NCBI RefSeq assembly: GCF_017254865.1 | Contig: NZ_JAFKCV010000006.1 | Span: 124,001 to 188,000, forward strand | Direction: 5' to 3' | DNA from: Bowmanella dokdonensis | GTDB lineage: Bacteria > Pseudomonadota > Gammaproteobacteria > Enterobacterales > Alteromonadaceae | DNA: 64,000 nucleotides | Shown here: positions 38,001-47,886 of the stretch, in pieces | Layout of the letters: each line of letters opens with the position of its first letter | Position numbering within the stretch: position 1 is the stretch's first letter | Made by a program: the position numbers and the translations under genes | The notes under the pieces: generated by a model | What the model saw: only the letters and a program-made list of their open reading frames with translations | The model's database searches: none | What the model was told of the DNA's origin: nothing

Positions 38001-39207
38001 CGATGCCGCATTGGAACTGGACGAACTGCACCTGGCGGGAACCTCTTTCAATCTGACACTGAAGGCTGTGGGTGCCAATGGGGCTACTACAGCCAATTAC
38101 CGGATGGGGGATTTGTATGCCAGGCTGATTAAAACCGCACCGCATAACACTGGGGTGCAAGGCCTGCTGGGCATCGGCGACACCAGTCTGCAAAGCCAGG
38201 ACAACGCGGGGGCGATCTTTGTCTCTGTTGACGATAAAAACGCATTTAGCTTCGACAAGGGTGTGAGCGCCATTTCCAGCCAGTATACCGAGGTGGGCAC
38301 TGTCCAACTGGCCATCCAGGATGCAGACTATTTAGGAGCCGGATCAGTGAGTTCCGACACCTTGCCTCTGGGCCGCTTTATTCCGGCTTATTATGAACTG
38401 CAGGGCGGTGAGCTGGACCTGAACTGTCCGGCCGGGACTTATTCCTATTATATGGAAGAACCCTTCAGTGTCAGCGGCACCCTGTTTGCAAGAAACGAAC
38501 AGGGCAATCAGACCTACAATTACTTTGGCGACTTGGCGACGGCCACCCTGTTTGCCAGGGTCAGTGAGGGTACCAACCTGTCCAACCGGCTGGAACAGGC
38601 CGATGGCTTTGCCTTAAACTGGCAGGCGGGACAGGCCGACTTCACACAGGGGCTGACTTTTAACCGCATCGAAATGCCGGACGGACCCTTTGAGGCCCTG
38701 CGTGTCGGCGTAGGGGTTGCAGATGAAGGTGGGATCAGGGTCCAAGATCCCACAGCCGGGCTATTCGGCGCTGTCGAGATGGAGACGGGCTCTCCCCTGT
38801 CCATGCGCTACGGCCGGGCAGTGCTAACCAATGCCTATGGGCCGGAGACCGATCCTTTGTCGATACCACTGGAAACCCAGTTTTTTAACGGCAATGGCTG
38901 GCAGCGCAATCAGGATGACAATTGCACCGACTATGACGCTGCGGATCTGAGTCTGACCACCTCGCTGACCACCTCTGCCAGCGGCAGCGGCGAAGTCACT
39001 GGCGGTAGACCTCTGTTGCCGGCCAGCAGCTTTATCCTCAGTGCCCCCGGCAGCCAGGGCGAGGTCCAGTTGCAATGGCAGGTACCAATTTGGTTGCAAT
39101 ACGACTGGACCCCGGCAGCAGGTCTGGAAAACCCCGCTGCCACGGCCACGTTTGGCGTACACAGAAGTAATGACCGAATTATTCACCTGCGCGAAATCAC
39201 TCACTGA
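35026..39207 (+). CDS. mshQ: MSHA adhesin-like protein MshQ
   Basis: Large secreted protein of 1393 residues with a signal peptide (MRYLWLLLVLIGGQAWA). By eye it has four parts: a repetitive N-terminal beta-solenoid-like region (about 40-245, repeated short GN/GS-hydrophobic units such as GNVSGS, GNIVAS, GNITAP), a LamG/concanavalin-type domain (about 263-488), a bacterial L-type-lectin-like domain (about 497-743, starting at DDFQSD), and a C-terminal region (about 750-1393) resembling DUF6701. It closes the msh operon; a tip adhesin role is inferred from position and lectin-like domains. The ATG at 35026 overlaps the mshP stop. Confidence 0.88.
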   Translation: MRYLWLLLVLIGGQAWAVNYKLPNGQLPPTCSANGNIVTCSSLNLGWNDRITVNSATTIEVSGNASLQNGRINEGGGPNLLTLNIQGNMTSNTGFYVEANLSITGTAYFGYQSRVYGNVSGSTITTDSSSLFNGNIVASNAFTLQSAGLVIGNITAPTVSILAANSRVFGSIEASNSFTLGSAGTITGNVTAGSVDMQDSNGKISGDIVATGTVRVGYGGLVEGSITANHINNYGSISGSTFCNSSGGSNPPTCQSAGAWQWLSFEAPFWLNDMSGNNRHGSSVGNTQFLLPDPQVSCEAVDIANNLNHTSQSAIDTGVDLNSLGNKGTISFWYRSDQAWNQLNRHKVLFDASTASDAQFILVLDQQGGISFRLSESDGDSQTLGSSSLYSFAADEWVHIAFSWDMGNDILRLFINGAQVSIIGFGSSPVAFDEGLPQLNTLFVGDNRSTSSSVSAAGNSADGLFDELRLYPYVQSGSQVTADMEEVTTCTPPPLQCLNDDFQSDTVFADNWQVAKSYGSWTPALVGGRVRLTEAANNQANRITFKQQFPAADNKVVIEFDYYSYNGNSADGISIVLSDATVQPQSGSFGGSLGYAPRNNGDAGFAGGWLGIGLDEYGNYSLATEGRNGGLGGGLKPDRVALRGAAQNNYPFLKASAQLSPGLDVPGASPAPGHRYRIVVDSQIEGKSFISVSRDTGSGFVDLIAPFDVFAEFPGQQPVVPEDFLLSITGSTGGSVNVHELDNIEICALKSEPANLGPHHYRLEHQATGYTCGASQITLKACANEDCSQLYGAETSLQLTSSAGSIQPASAVFTGTTSAELTSPDTGISVIGGQDPAPEAPISCYLDGQVSDCSIDFVEVGLEFSWAGTTPVIPHQISQLAFAEDIHVSLTTAQSCQADLQGQTLQLAVSCIDPASCNASQFQVGGTTHANPGDYVDTGIEFDADGKAVIPAAALNYLDAGKVRLLARNSQANAVGLSNEFVVKPATLELSSDAALELDELHLAGTSFNLTLKAVGANGATTANYRMGDLYARLIKTAPHNTGVQGLLGIGDTSLQSQDNAGAIFVSVDDKNAFSFDKGVSAISSQYTEVGTVQLAIQDADYLGAGSVSSDTLPLGRFIPAYYELQGGELDLNCPAGTYSYYMEEPFSVSGTLFARNEQGNQTYNYFGDLATATLFARVSEGTNLSNRLEQADGFALNWQAGQADFTQGLTFNRIEMPDGPFEALRVGVGVADEGGIRVQDPTAGLFGAVEMETGSPLSMRYGRAVLTNAYGPETDPLSIPLETQFFNGNGWQRNQDDNCTDYDAADLSLTTSLTTSASGSGEVTGGRPLLPASSFILSAPGSQGEVQLQWQVPIWLQYDWTPAAGLENPAATATFGVHRSNDRIIHLREITH

Positions 39208-39406
39208 GAGTGTTTTCACCGCACTTTGCAAACTATTGAGGCACAAAGGGGAAAGCAGCGAAAATTTGACCTTTGCCAGGTTTAGCGGCCGGTGACTAAC
39301 CAAATCGGTTTTTTTACCTTTTTTATACCTATGTTTCCACCTGTCAACTTGTGCAGCGGCGGGGGCATTGGTAAAGTTAAGCCATTTTCCCATATCGCTA
39401 ATTTCA

Positions 39407-39430
39407 CCCGTATTTAGGCCTAAATACGGG
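39407..39430. promoter_or_regulatory. Perfect 24-bp palindrome upstream of mreB
   Basis: The half-site CCCGTATTTAGG is followed directly by its exact reverse complement. The centre is 33 bp before the mreB ATG, in the 244-bp gap after mshQ. There is no T-tract after it. It could be a regulator binding site or an mRNA 5' hairpin controlling mreB. Confidence 0.55.
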
Positions 39431-39436
39431 AATTAA

Positions 39437-40493
<1,057 letters not shown>

Positions 40494-40495
<2 letters not shown>

Positions 40496-40522
40496 GGCGG
40501 CGCAAGCCGCCTCTTCGTTTTT
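40494..40522 (+). terminator. Stem-loop between mreB and mreC
   Basis: GGCGGC (40496-40501) and GCCGCC (40506-40511) enclose a GCAA tetraloop, followed by TCTTCGTTTTT. It begins right after the mreB stop. Probably a partial terminator, since mreC has no clear promoter of its own. Confidence 0.65.
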
Positions 40523-40534
40523 GGGCATTAGCAT

Positions 40535-41401
40535 TTGGATACTATCTTCACCCGAGGTCCCTCACTGCTCAGCAGGCTGATTCTGGCTTGCCTGCTGTCC
40601 GTGCTGCTGATTATTCTCGACGCCAGACTGGACAGTTTCAGTCGGGTGCGCGTCTACCTTAATTCGCTGGTCAGTCCGCTGCAGTATATGGCCAACCTGC
40701 CCGGCGAGATGCTTAACCAAGCCTCCAGCGCCCTGACCACCCAACGTCAGTTACTGGATCGTAATGCCCAGTTGACCCGGCAGAATATTCTGATGAGCGA
40801 ACGGCTCCAGCGCTTTGACCTGCTCAGAAGAGAGAACGACAAGCTTCGCACCCTGCTGGGATCCCCGGTCAGACCGGATGTGCGCAAGATGGTGGCTGAG
40901 CTGATGGCGGTGGACAACAACCCCTACAGTCATCAGATCATGATCAATAAGGGCACTTTGCAGGGCGTCTATGAAGGCCAGCCGGTGCTGGACGACAGAG
41001 GCATTGTCGGCCAGGTGATGCAGGTGGGGACCACCACCAGCCGGGTATTGCTGATTGCCGATGTCACCCATGGGGTGCCTGTACGCATCATGCGTAACGA
41101 CGTGCGCCTGGTGGCGTCGGGTTCGGGTACCCTCAATCGCCTGGTGATCAACCACGTACCGCACAGTACGGATATAGAAACCGGCGACATACTGGTGACC
41201 TCAGGACTGGGAGAAGTATTTCCCGAAGGCTATCCGGTAGGCAGAATCACCGCCGTCCTGCGGGACGAATCCAGGCCCTTTGCCCAGGTTCAGGCCGAGC
41301 CTGCGGCACAGTTGGACAGGCTCAAGTACCTGCTGCTGCTGTGGCCCGCCGATGCACCGCAGCAACCGGTCAGCGAAGAGGAAGAAGATCTTGAACCTTA
41401 G
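40535..41401 (+). CDS. mreC: Rod shape-determining protein MreC
   Basis: Bitopic inner-membrane scaffold of the elongasome, 288 residues. One N-terminal membrane helix (about 12-30), a coiled coil (about 60-105), then the beta-rich periplasmic domain with GVYEGQPVLDDRGIVGQV. The start is a TTG; the encoded IFTRGPSLLSRLILA aligns with the start of E. coli MreC (IFSRGPSLQIRLILA), which supports it despite the rare codon and weak ribosome site. Its end overlaps mreD by 11 bp. Confidence 0.94.
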   Translation: MDTIFTRGPSLLSRLILACLLSVLLIILDARLDSFSRVRVYLNSLVSPLQYMANLPGEMLNQASSALTTQRQLLDRNAQLTRQNILMSERLQRFDLLRRENDKLRTLLGSPVRPDVRKMVAELMAVDNNPYSHQIMINKGTLQGVYEGQPVLDDRGIVGQVMQVGTTTSRVLLIADVTHGVPVRIMRNDVRLVASGSGTLNRLVINHVPHSTDIETGDILVTSGLGEVFPEGYPVGRITAVLRDESRPFAQVQAEPAAQLDRLKYLLLLWPADAPQQPVSEEEEDLEP

Positions 41402-41873
41402 CCTGCGACAGCATGCCATCACCCTGAGTCTGCTGGTGGCGCTGATGCTGCAAATCATGCCCATGCCCATCCTGGTTGACCCGTACCGGCCGGACTGGGT
41501 GTTGCTGGTGCTGGCTTACTGGACCCTGGCACTGCCGCAAAGGGTCAACGTCGGTGTGGCCTTTCTCAATGGCCTGGTGCTGGATGTCCTGCTTGGCACC
41601 GCATTGGGGGTGCACAGCCTGGCCCTGAGCCTGGTGATCTTTATCCTGGCCGCCAACTACCAGCGATTGCGTAATTACTCGGTGTGGCAGCAGGCCTTTA
41701 TGGTCGGACTGCTGGCCGCTTTGTACCATCTGGTCATCTTCTGGTTGCAGCATCTGCTCACTGACATCTATTTTTTGTTTGATTACCTGTGGCCGGTGCT
41801 GACCACCATGTTGTTCTGGCCCTGGTGCTTTGCCATTCTGCGCAAGATCCGCAGACAACTTAAGGTGAGTTGA
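41391..41873 (+). CDS. mreD: Rod shape-determining protein MreD
   Basis: Polytopic inner-membrane protein of the elongasome, 160 residues with about five membrane helices; E. coli MreD has 162. The motif VDPYRPDWVLLVLAYWTLALPQR near the N-terminus is characteristic. The start is TTG 41391, inside the end of mreC, with GAGGAAG ahead of it. The frame is open upstream, but that sequence is mreC. maf starts 1 bp after the stop. Confidence 0.93.
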   Translation: MNLSLRQHAITLSLLVALMLQIMPMPILVDPYRPDWVLLVLAYWTLALPQRVNVGVAFLNGLVLDVLLGTALGVHSLALSLVIFILAANYQRLRNYSVWQQAFMVGLLAALYHLVIFWLQHLLTDIYFLFDYLWPVLTTMLFWPWCFAILRKIRRQLKVS

Positions 41874-41874
41874 C

Positions 41875-42435
41875 ATGTTGATTCTGGCCTCTGCCTCCCC
41901 CCGTCGTGCCGAGTTGCTGAAGCAGCTGCAGGTGCCGTTCAGGCAAGTTTCCGTCGATCTGGATGAATCCGTTAAGTCAGGGGAGGAACCGCGTGACTAT
42001 GTGGTACGGCTGGCCCGGGCCAAAGCTGAGGCAGGCTGGCGCCAGGAGGGCCATGTGGATCCGGTGCTGGGCGCCGATACCGCCGTTATCTGCCAGAACC
42101 GCATTCTGGGTAAACCGGCTGACGAGAACGATTTCAGGCGTATGCTTACCCTGTTGTCCGGCGCCACACATCAGGTGATGACTGCCGTGGCGCTGCGCAA
42201 TGACCGGGGGCTGCAACACCGACTGGTGCTGACCGATGTCAGCTTCAAGGTATTAACCAGAGCAGAAATGGATTGGTACTGGCAGAGCGGCGAGCCGACC
42301 GACAAAGCCGGCGGCTATGGCATACAGGGGCTGGCCGGACGCTTCGTGACACGCATTCAGGGCAGCTACAGCGCCGTGGTGGGCCTGCCGTTGTATGAAA
42401 CCGCCGAATTGCTGAGGGAACAGAATCTGTTATGA
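41875..42435 (+). CDS. maf: Maf-family dTTP/UTP pyrophosphatase (YhdE-like)
   Basis: House-cleaning nucleotide pyrophosphatase of 186 residues that removes non-canonical or excess dTTP/UTP. It has the phosphate-binding LASASPRRAELL, the catalytic segment VLGADTAV, and the C-terminal GGYGIQGLAG. The mreD-maf-rng order is the one seen for E. coli yhdE. The stop overlaps rng by 4 bp. Confidence 0.94.
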   Translation: MLILASASPRRAELLKQLQVPFRQVSVDLDESVKSGEEPRDYVVRLARAKAEAGWRQEGHVDPVLGADTAVICQNRILGKPADENDFRRMLTLLSGATHQVMTAVALRNDRGLQHRLVLTDVSFKVLTRAEMDWYWQSGEPTDKAGGYGIQGLAGRFVTRIQGSYSAVVGLPLYETAELLREQNLL

Positions 42436-43898
42436 GCGCCGAGTTGCTGATCAATGTCACCCCTTCCGAGTCCCGCGTTGCCCTGATTGAGAACGGCATC
42501 CTTCAGGAGATCCACGTGGAGCGCCACACCAAACGTGGCCTGGTGGGCAATATTTACCGGGGCAAGGTCAGCCGGGTGCTGCCCGGCATGCAGGCGGCCT
42601 TTGTGGATATCGGCCTGGAAAAGGCCGCCTTTCTGCACGCCTCCGACATTGTGATTCACAGCGAGGTTATCGGTGAGGTGTCCGAGAGCCACCTGTCCAA
42701 ACAGGATATCCGCGAGCTGGTAAGAGACGGCCAGGACATCGTGGTGCAGGTGGTCAAAGATCCTATCGGCACCAAGGGGGCCAGACTGACCACCGACATT
42801 ACCCTGCCGTCCCGCTATCTGGTCTTTATGCCCAGCGTCTCCCATGTGGGGGTATCCCAGCGCATCGAGGAAGAGCAGGAACGGGAGCGGCTGAAGGGAC
42901 TGGTGCAGGATTTGTGCAACGAAGAAGGCGGTTTTATCCTGCGCACCGCCGCCGAAGGGGTGGGCGAGAACGAACTGTTGCAGGACGCCGAGTTCCTCCG
43001 CCGGCTGTGGGCCAAGGTCCAGCAGCGGATGAAAAAGCGCAAGTCCCATGTGCTGTACGAAGACCTGCCGCTGGCCAGACGGGTGCTGCGGGATTTTGTC
43101 GGCACCAAACTGGACAAGATCCGCATCGACTCCAAACTGGCTTTCAGCGAACTGCAGAGCTTTACCCGCGAGTACGCCCCTGAGCTGCACTGCCTGCTGG
43201 AGTATTATCAGGGCGAACGACCCATATTCGACCTGTACGACGTAGAGAACGAGGCACAACGGGCGCTGGAGCGGCGGGTGGATCTGAAGTCAGGGGGCTA
43301 TCTGATCATCGATCAGACCGAAGCCATGACCACCATCGATATCAATACGGGTGCCTTTGTCGGCCACAGGAACCTGGAAGAGACCATCTTCAATACCAAT
43401 ACCGAAGCCACCCAGGCCATTGCCCGCCAGCTCCGGCTGCGTAATCTGGGCGGTATCATCATCATCGATTTCATCGATATGACCGATGCGGATCACCAGC
43501 GCCGGGTGCTGCACAGCCTGGAAGTGGCGACCAGCAAGGACAGGGCCAAAATCAATATCCACGGCTTTACCGCACTGGGTCTGATTGAGATGACCCGCAA
43601 ACGGACCCGCGAAAGTCTGGAACATATCCTGTGTGGCGAGTGTCCAGTATGTAAGGGGCGCGGCTCGATCAAAACGGTGGAAACCATCTGTTTCGAGATC
43701 ATGCGCGAGATAGTGCGGGTCAACCGGGCCTACGATGCCGACAAGTTTGTGGTCTATGCCTCCCCCACAGTGGTGGAAGCCCTGATGGGTGAAGAGTCGC
43801 ATATGCTGGCGGAACTGGAAGTCTTTGTCAGCAAACAGATCAAGGTACAGACCGAACCACTCTACAACCAGGACAAGTACGACGTGGTAATGATGTGA
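42432..43898 (+). CDS. rng: Ribonuclease G
   Basis: Endoribonuclease of the RNase E/G family that matures the 5' end of 16S rRNA and helps in mRNA decay. The 488-residue protein (489 in E. coli) has an S1-like domain (about 35-125), the RNase core with IDQTEAMTTIDINTGAFVG, the metal-binding IIIDFIDM segment, and the Zn-link CGECPVCKGRG. It is coupled to maf by ATGA. A heptanucleotide array starts 13 bp after the stop. Confidence 0.97.
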   Translation: MSAELLINVTPSESRVALIENGILQEIHVERHTKRGLVGNIYRGKVSRVLPGMQAAFVDIGLEKAAFLHASDIVIHSEVIGEVSESHLSKQDIRELVRDGQDIVVQVVKDPIGTKGARLTTDITLPSRYLVFMPSVSHVGVSQRIEEEQERERLKGLVQDLCNEEGGFILRTAAEGVGENELLQDAEFLRRLWAKVQQRMKKRKSHVLYEDLPLARRVLRDFVGTKLDKIRIDSKLAFSELQSFTREYAPELHCLLEYYQGERPIFDLYDVENEAQRALERRVDLKSGGYLIIDQTEAMTTIDINTGAFVGHRNLEETIFNTNTEATQAIARQLRLRNLGGIIIIDFIDMTDADHQRRVLHSLEVATSKDRAKINIHGFTALGLIEMTRKRTRESLEHILCGECPVCKGRGSIKTVETICFEIMREIVRVNRAYDADKFVVYASPTVVEALMGEESHMLAELEVFVSKQIKVQTEPLYNQDKYDVVMM

Positions 43899-43910
43899 AG
43901 ACAGGGATGA

Positions 43911-44022
43911 GTGACAAGTGACAAGTGACAAGTGACAAGTGACAAGTGACAAGTGACAAGTGACAAGTGACAAGTGACAAGTGACAAGTGACAAGTGACA
44001 AGTGACAAGTGACAAGTGACAA
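43911..44022 (+). repeat. Perfect heptanucleotide tandem array, 16 x GTGACAA
   Basis: Sixteen uninterrupted copies of the 7-bp unit GTGACAA (TTGTCAC on the other strand) fill 112 bp between rng and yhdP. There are no spacers and no variant copies. Reading frames through it on the minus strand are artefacts of the low-complexity repeat. Such arrays change copy number by slippage and the length makes it a good VNTR. Confidence 0.97.
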
Positions 44023-44082
44023 GCAGTGTGTTTAATCACCCTTGTTTAAGGCAACCTCCCTGAGCAGATATAGTTAACTGAA

Positions 44083-47000
44083 TTGAAAAGTCCTCTTTTT
44101 TACCTGTCCTACCTGCTGAGGAAGCTGTGGACACTGAGCGCCATCGTTCTGGTCACCCTGGCGGTGCTGCTCAGTGTGCTGCGCTACGCCCTGCCGCAAA
44201 TGGACAACAAGAAGCACTGGTTGGAGGACTATATCAGCCAGGAGTACGGTGCCGACCTCAAAATAGGCAGTATCAGCGCCGACTGGAAAGGTTTCGGACC
44301 TGCCATTGTGCTGCGCAATGTGTCACTGAACAATCAGTCAGACTCTCCCATCCAGTTAAATATCGAAGAAACCCAGATAGAACTGGATTTCTGGGCCTCC
44401 CTGGTCAGCCGCAAGGTTCACTCCCAGCGTTTTAATCTCAACGGCCTGACCCTGTCACTGGATATTCCCCGCCTGGAGGCTGCCGGTTCAGATTATCCGG
44501 TGGTGGATGCCCTCCGTGAGTTGTTTCTGGAACAGTTGCAGCGCTTTTCGGTCAACGACAGCGACCTGTTTCTGGCCACGGACAAAGAACGCCAGCACAT
44601 CCAGATCCAGCAGTTGAGCTGGCTCAACCAGGACTTGCGCCACCAGGGCGTGGGCATGATGCGGGTGGAAGAACTGGCCAGCAACTCGGCCCGTTTTATT
44701 CTGGATCTGCGTGGCGGCAGTGAAAACCTGCAGGGCATATTCTACGCAGACGCCAGGGATCTGGATATTTCCCCCTGGCTGCAGGAATTCAATCCCAGCC
44801 AGCGCCAGGTCGCATCAGCCAGACTCAATTTTACCTTCTGGGCCGATATCCGCGATTCATATCCGGTAGCCGTACAGGCCAATCTCAGCGACAGTCAGTT
44901 CAGTTGGCTGGGCAAGCCCGAACAGACCCTGGCTCTCCAAGGGGGGATATTTACCGCCCGGCCCGCCAAACAGGGCTGGAATTTTGCCCTGCAGGATTTG
45001 CAACTGCTGACCAACAACAAGGATAAGCTGCATCTGTCGCTCATCGGCAATCACCGCAACGACGGCGTAACACTCAGAAGTGCCAACCTTAATGTCAATG
45101 AGCTGCTGCCTGCCCTGGCGCCTTTTATGGAAGATGAGGACTTCAGCCGGCTGCAGGCCATGGCCCCCCATGCGGATCTCTCGGAACTGGCGTTTTACAT
45201 GGATCCACGCCAGTTTGCCGCCACCTTGTCCTTCACGCAACTGACCTTGGCAGAAACTCGCCATGTGCCGGGGGTCACTGCCCTGCAGGGAAGACTGGAC
45301 TGGTACGACGACCAGGCCAGTATAGAAGTAAGCGGACTTGGGGGAGAATTGCAAACCGATAGCCTGCTCGGCCATGTCCTGCCTTATGACAGCCTGTATG
45401 GCCGGCTTTATCTGAGGCGTGACGAGCAGGATCTGACCGTTACGCTTCCCAGGCTGGAGTTTGTCAGTGAAACCCTGAGTTTTATCCAGGCCATGGAATA
45501 CCGCCAGGCCGACGACTTTCTCTCCCTGGCCACCCAGATCAAGCCCATGCAGGTTCAGCAGGCCAAACGCCTGTTTTCCGCTGATCTGATGGGTGAACAA
45601 ACCAAGCGTTATCTGGATCGCGCATTGATTGAAGGCGACATCACCTCGGCGGCCCTGCTGTGGTACGGCCAGCCTGCCGCGTTCCCCTTCGGGAAAGGGC
45701 AGGGCATTTTTCAGGCTGCAGTGACGGTCAACGACAGTGAGTTCTCCTTCGATGCAGACTGGCCCTCCCTGACCGAACTGGATATGCAGTTACTCTTTGA
45801 AAACGAAGGGCTGTGGATGCAAAGCAGCCAGGGCAAGTTGCGCCAGCTCAGTGTCGGCCAGGTCAATGCGGTTATTCCCAGCCTCACTGAAGGAGCCACA
45901 CTGAGCATCGATATTCAGGCCCAGGCAAGCGGCCCAGCCGTAACGGATTTAATGCTCAACAGTGAACTGGCCGGCTCTGTAGGGGCGGCACTGACCCAAC
46001 TGCAGGTAAAGGATAATCTCGACGCCGACGTCAATCTGTCCATCCCTCTTAGCGGCGAAAATGTCGTGGCCAGCGGCAAGGTGCGTTTCAGGGGTAACCC
46101 GGTACATATCCCCAGTCTGAACCTGGACGTGGCCAGCCTGCACGGGCAGTTGAGCTTCAGAAACGACCAGATCAGTGCCAGCGACTTGCAGGGTCAGATT
46201 TTCGGTCAGCCCCTGACCATTGATTTAAAGGGGCAGCAACGGGACGACTATGAAACCCGGATCCAATTGCGCGGCCAGTGGGATCTGTCCGCCTTGCTGG
46301 CCAGCAAACTGCCCGCCATGCAGGATTACCTTACCGGCCAGGCTCCCTGGCAGGCGGATCTGGATCTTATCCTGCCAGAGGAGGGCTACCGCTATGAGTT
46401 TGCCCTGACCTCCAGTATGGAGCCAATTGTTTCCACCCTGCCCCCGCCCTTTGCCAAGCCGGCGGGCAGGAGTCTGCCGCTGCATCTGGATGTCAGCGGC
46501 GACAGCCAGGTATCCAATGTGCGCATGCAACTGGGTAACGGCGCCAGATTCAACGGCCTGCTGCCCCATCAGGAGATGCGTTTTTCCCGTGCCCATTTAG
46601 CGCTGGGCGAGAGCAGCTTTGCCGGCATGGGCAACGGCTTCAGTGTTTCCGCCAACCTGCCCACCATCAGGGTGGAGGCATGGCATCAGGTGCTCGGCGA
46701 CCTGCTCGGCGAAATACCCACCGGCCAGGGATCCCTTCTGCCGGCCCCCGAGCGCATCTTCGTCAGTACAGACAAACTGGAACTGCTGGGCCTGACTCTG
46801 GACAAGGCTGAGGTCCAGGTCAAACATTCAGATCTGGCCTGGCTGGCCAGTATCAACAGCGAGCAGAGCCGTGCAGAGCTGGAGTTGGCCCATGACTGGC
46901 TGGGACGGGGCATTCGCATCAACGCAGACTATCTGAACCTGCCGGAATGGCAGGATCAGGACCTGCAGCAAAAACCGGATCTGAGTGACCTGCCGCCAGT

Positions 47001-47886
47001 GATACTGGAATGCAAAAGATGCCGTTATCAGCAGTACGACCTGGGACGGGTCAGTCTCAAGCTGGATCGTGCCAGCCACGGCATGCATATTGATCGACTG
47101 GATATCCAGCGCACCGGCAGCCGTCTCAGTGCCACCGGCGACTGGTACATTGGGGCGGACAGCAACAGCACCCGCATGAGGGGACGCTTCGAAAGTGACG
47201 ACTTTGGCGATCTGCTGCGCGATTTCGAGTTTGATGCCGGGGTACGGGATTCAGCGGCGCGGATGGACTTCGATCTGAGCTGGCAGCAGGCCCCTTACCA
47301 ATTCAATTTTGCCAGCCTGAACGGGGACGTGGACTGGCGCTTGTCGGATGGTTATCTGACCGAGGTCAGCGACAAAGGTGCCCGTCTGTTCAGTATTCTC
47401 AGCCTGGAATCCCTGGTGCGTAAACTCACTCTGGATTTTCGCGATGTCTTCGCCAAGGGCTTTTTCTACGATGAGATGCAAGGTACCTTCCAAATCGCCG
47501 ACGGCCGGGTGCATACCCAGGATACCAGCATAGACGGGGCCGCGGGTAAGATGTTGCTGGCAGGCTATACTGACCTTAACAATAAGACCCTCAACTACAA
47601 GATAGGCTTTACGCCAAAAGTCACCTCCAGTCTTCCGGTGATTCTGGCCTGGATGGTCAATCCCGCCACGGCCATTGCGGCCTACGCGCTGGACGAGGTA
47701 CTGACCTCCGCCAAGGTCATTTCCAATATCGAATATTCCCTGTCCGGTACCCTGGACAGTCCGGTGCTTGAGGAACTGGGGCGGGACAGCCGCGAAGTAC
47801 AGTTGCCGGCCAAGGTGCAGCCTCCGGTCAACACACAACCGGACGCAGCAATTCAATATGAGGATAAGGAGCAATCCAATGGTTAA
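44083..47886 (+). CDS. yhdP: YhdP family AsmA-like envelope lipid transport protein
   Basis: Very long inner-membrane-anchored periplasmic protein of 1267 residues (E. coli YhdP 1266). One N-terminal membrane helix (about 15-37) is followed by a repetitive beta-rich groove domain with DUF3971/AsmA-like C-terminal part (SDKGARLFSILSLESLVRKLTLDF). With TamB and YdbH, this family carries phospholipids to the outer membrane. The start is TTG 44083, because no ATG lies before the membrane helix; translation initiation should be weak. The C-terminus overlaps the amidase gene by 8 bp. Confidence 0.92.
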   Translation: MKSPLFYLSYLLRKLWTLSAIVLVTLAVLLSVLRYALPQMDNKKHWLEDYISQEYGADLKIGSISADWKGFGPAIVLRNVSLNNQSDSPIQLNIEETQIELDFWASLVSRKVHSQRFNLNGLTLSLDIPRLEAAGSDYPVVDALRELFLEQLQRFSVNDSDLFLATDKERQHIQIQQLSWLNQDLRHQGVGMMRVEELASNSARFILDLRGGSENLQGIFYADARDLDISPWLQEFNPSQRQVASARLNFTFWADIRDSYPVAVQANLSDSQFSWLGKPEQTLALQGGIFTARPAKQGWNFALQDLQLLTNNKDKLHLSLIGNHRNDGVTLRSANLNVNELLPALAPFMEDEDFSRLQAMAPHADLSELAFYMDPRQFAATLSFTQLTLAETRHVPGVTALQGRLDWYDDQASIEVSGLGGELQTDSLLGHVLPYDSLYGRLYLRRDEQDLTVTLPRLEFVSETLSFIQAMEYRQADDFLSLATQIKPMQVQQAKRLFSADLMGEQTKRYLDRALIEGDITSAALLWYGQPAAFPFGKGQGIFQAAVTVNDSEFSFDADWPSLTELDMQLLFENEGLWMQSSQGKLRQLSVGQVNAVIPSLTEGATLSIDIQAQASGPAVTDLMLNSELAGSVGAALTQLQVKDNLDADVNLSIPLSGENVVASGKVRFRGNPVHIPSLNLDVASLHGQLSFRNDQISASDLQGQIFGQPLTIDLKGQQRDDYETRIQLRGQWDLSALLASKLPAMQDYLTGQAPWQADLDLILPEEGYRYEFALTSSMEPIVSTLPPPFAKPAGRSLPLHLDVSGDSQVSNVRMQLGNGARFNGLLPHQEMRFSRAHLALGESSFAGMGNGFSVSANLPTIRVEAWHQVLGDLLGEIPTGQGSLLPAPERIFVSTDKLELLGLTLDKAEVQVKHSDLAWLASINSEQSRAELELAHDWLGRGIRINADYLNLPEWQDQDLQQKPDLSDLPPVILECKRCRYQQYDLGRVSLKLDRASHGMHIDRLDIQRTGSRLSATGDWYIGADSNSTRMRGRFESDDFGDLLRDFEFDAGVRDSAARMDFDLSWQQAPYQFNFASLNGDVDWRLSDGYLTEVSDKGARLFSILSLESLVRKLTLDFRDVFAKGFFYDEMQGTFQIADGRVHTQDTSIDGAAGKMLLAGYTDLNNKTLNYKIGFTPKVTSSLPVILAWMVNPATAIAAYALDEVLTSAKVISNIEYSLSGTLDSPVLEELGRDSREVQLPAKVQPPVNTQPDAAIQYEDKEQSNG

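Noticed and set aside
43911..44022. Possible CRISPR array
   Set aside because: The period is 7 bp with no spacers, and no cas genes are present.
43290..44039. Minus-strand frame beginning with a CHLSLVT repeat peptide
   Set aside because: The repeat peptide is just the heptamer array read in one frame; the rest is antisense to rng.
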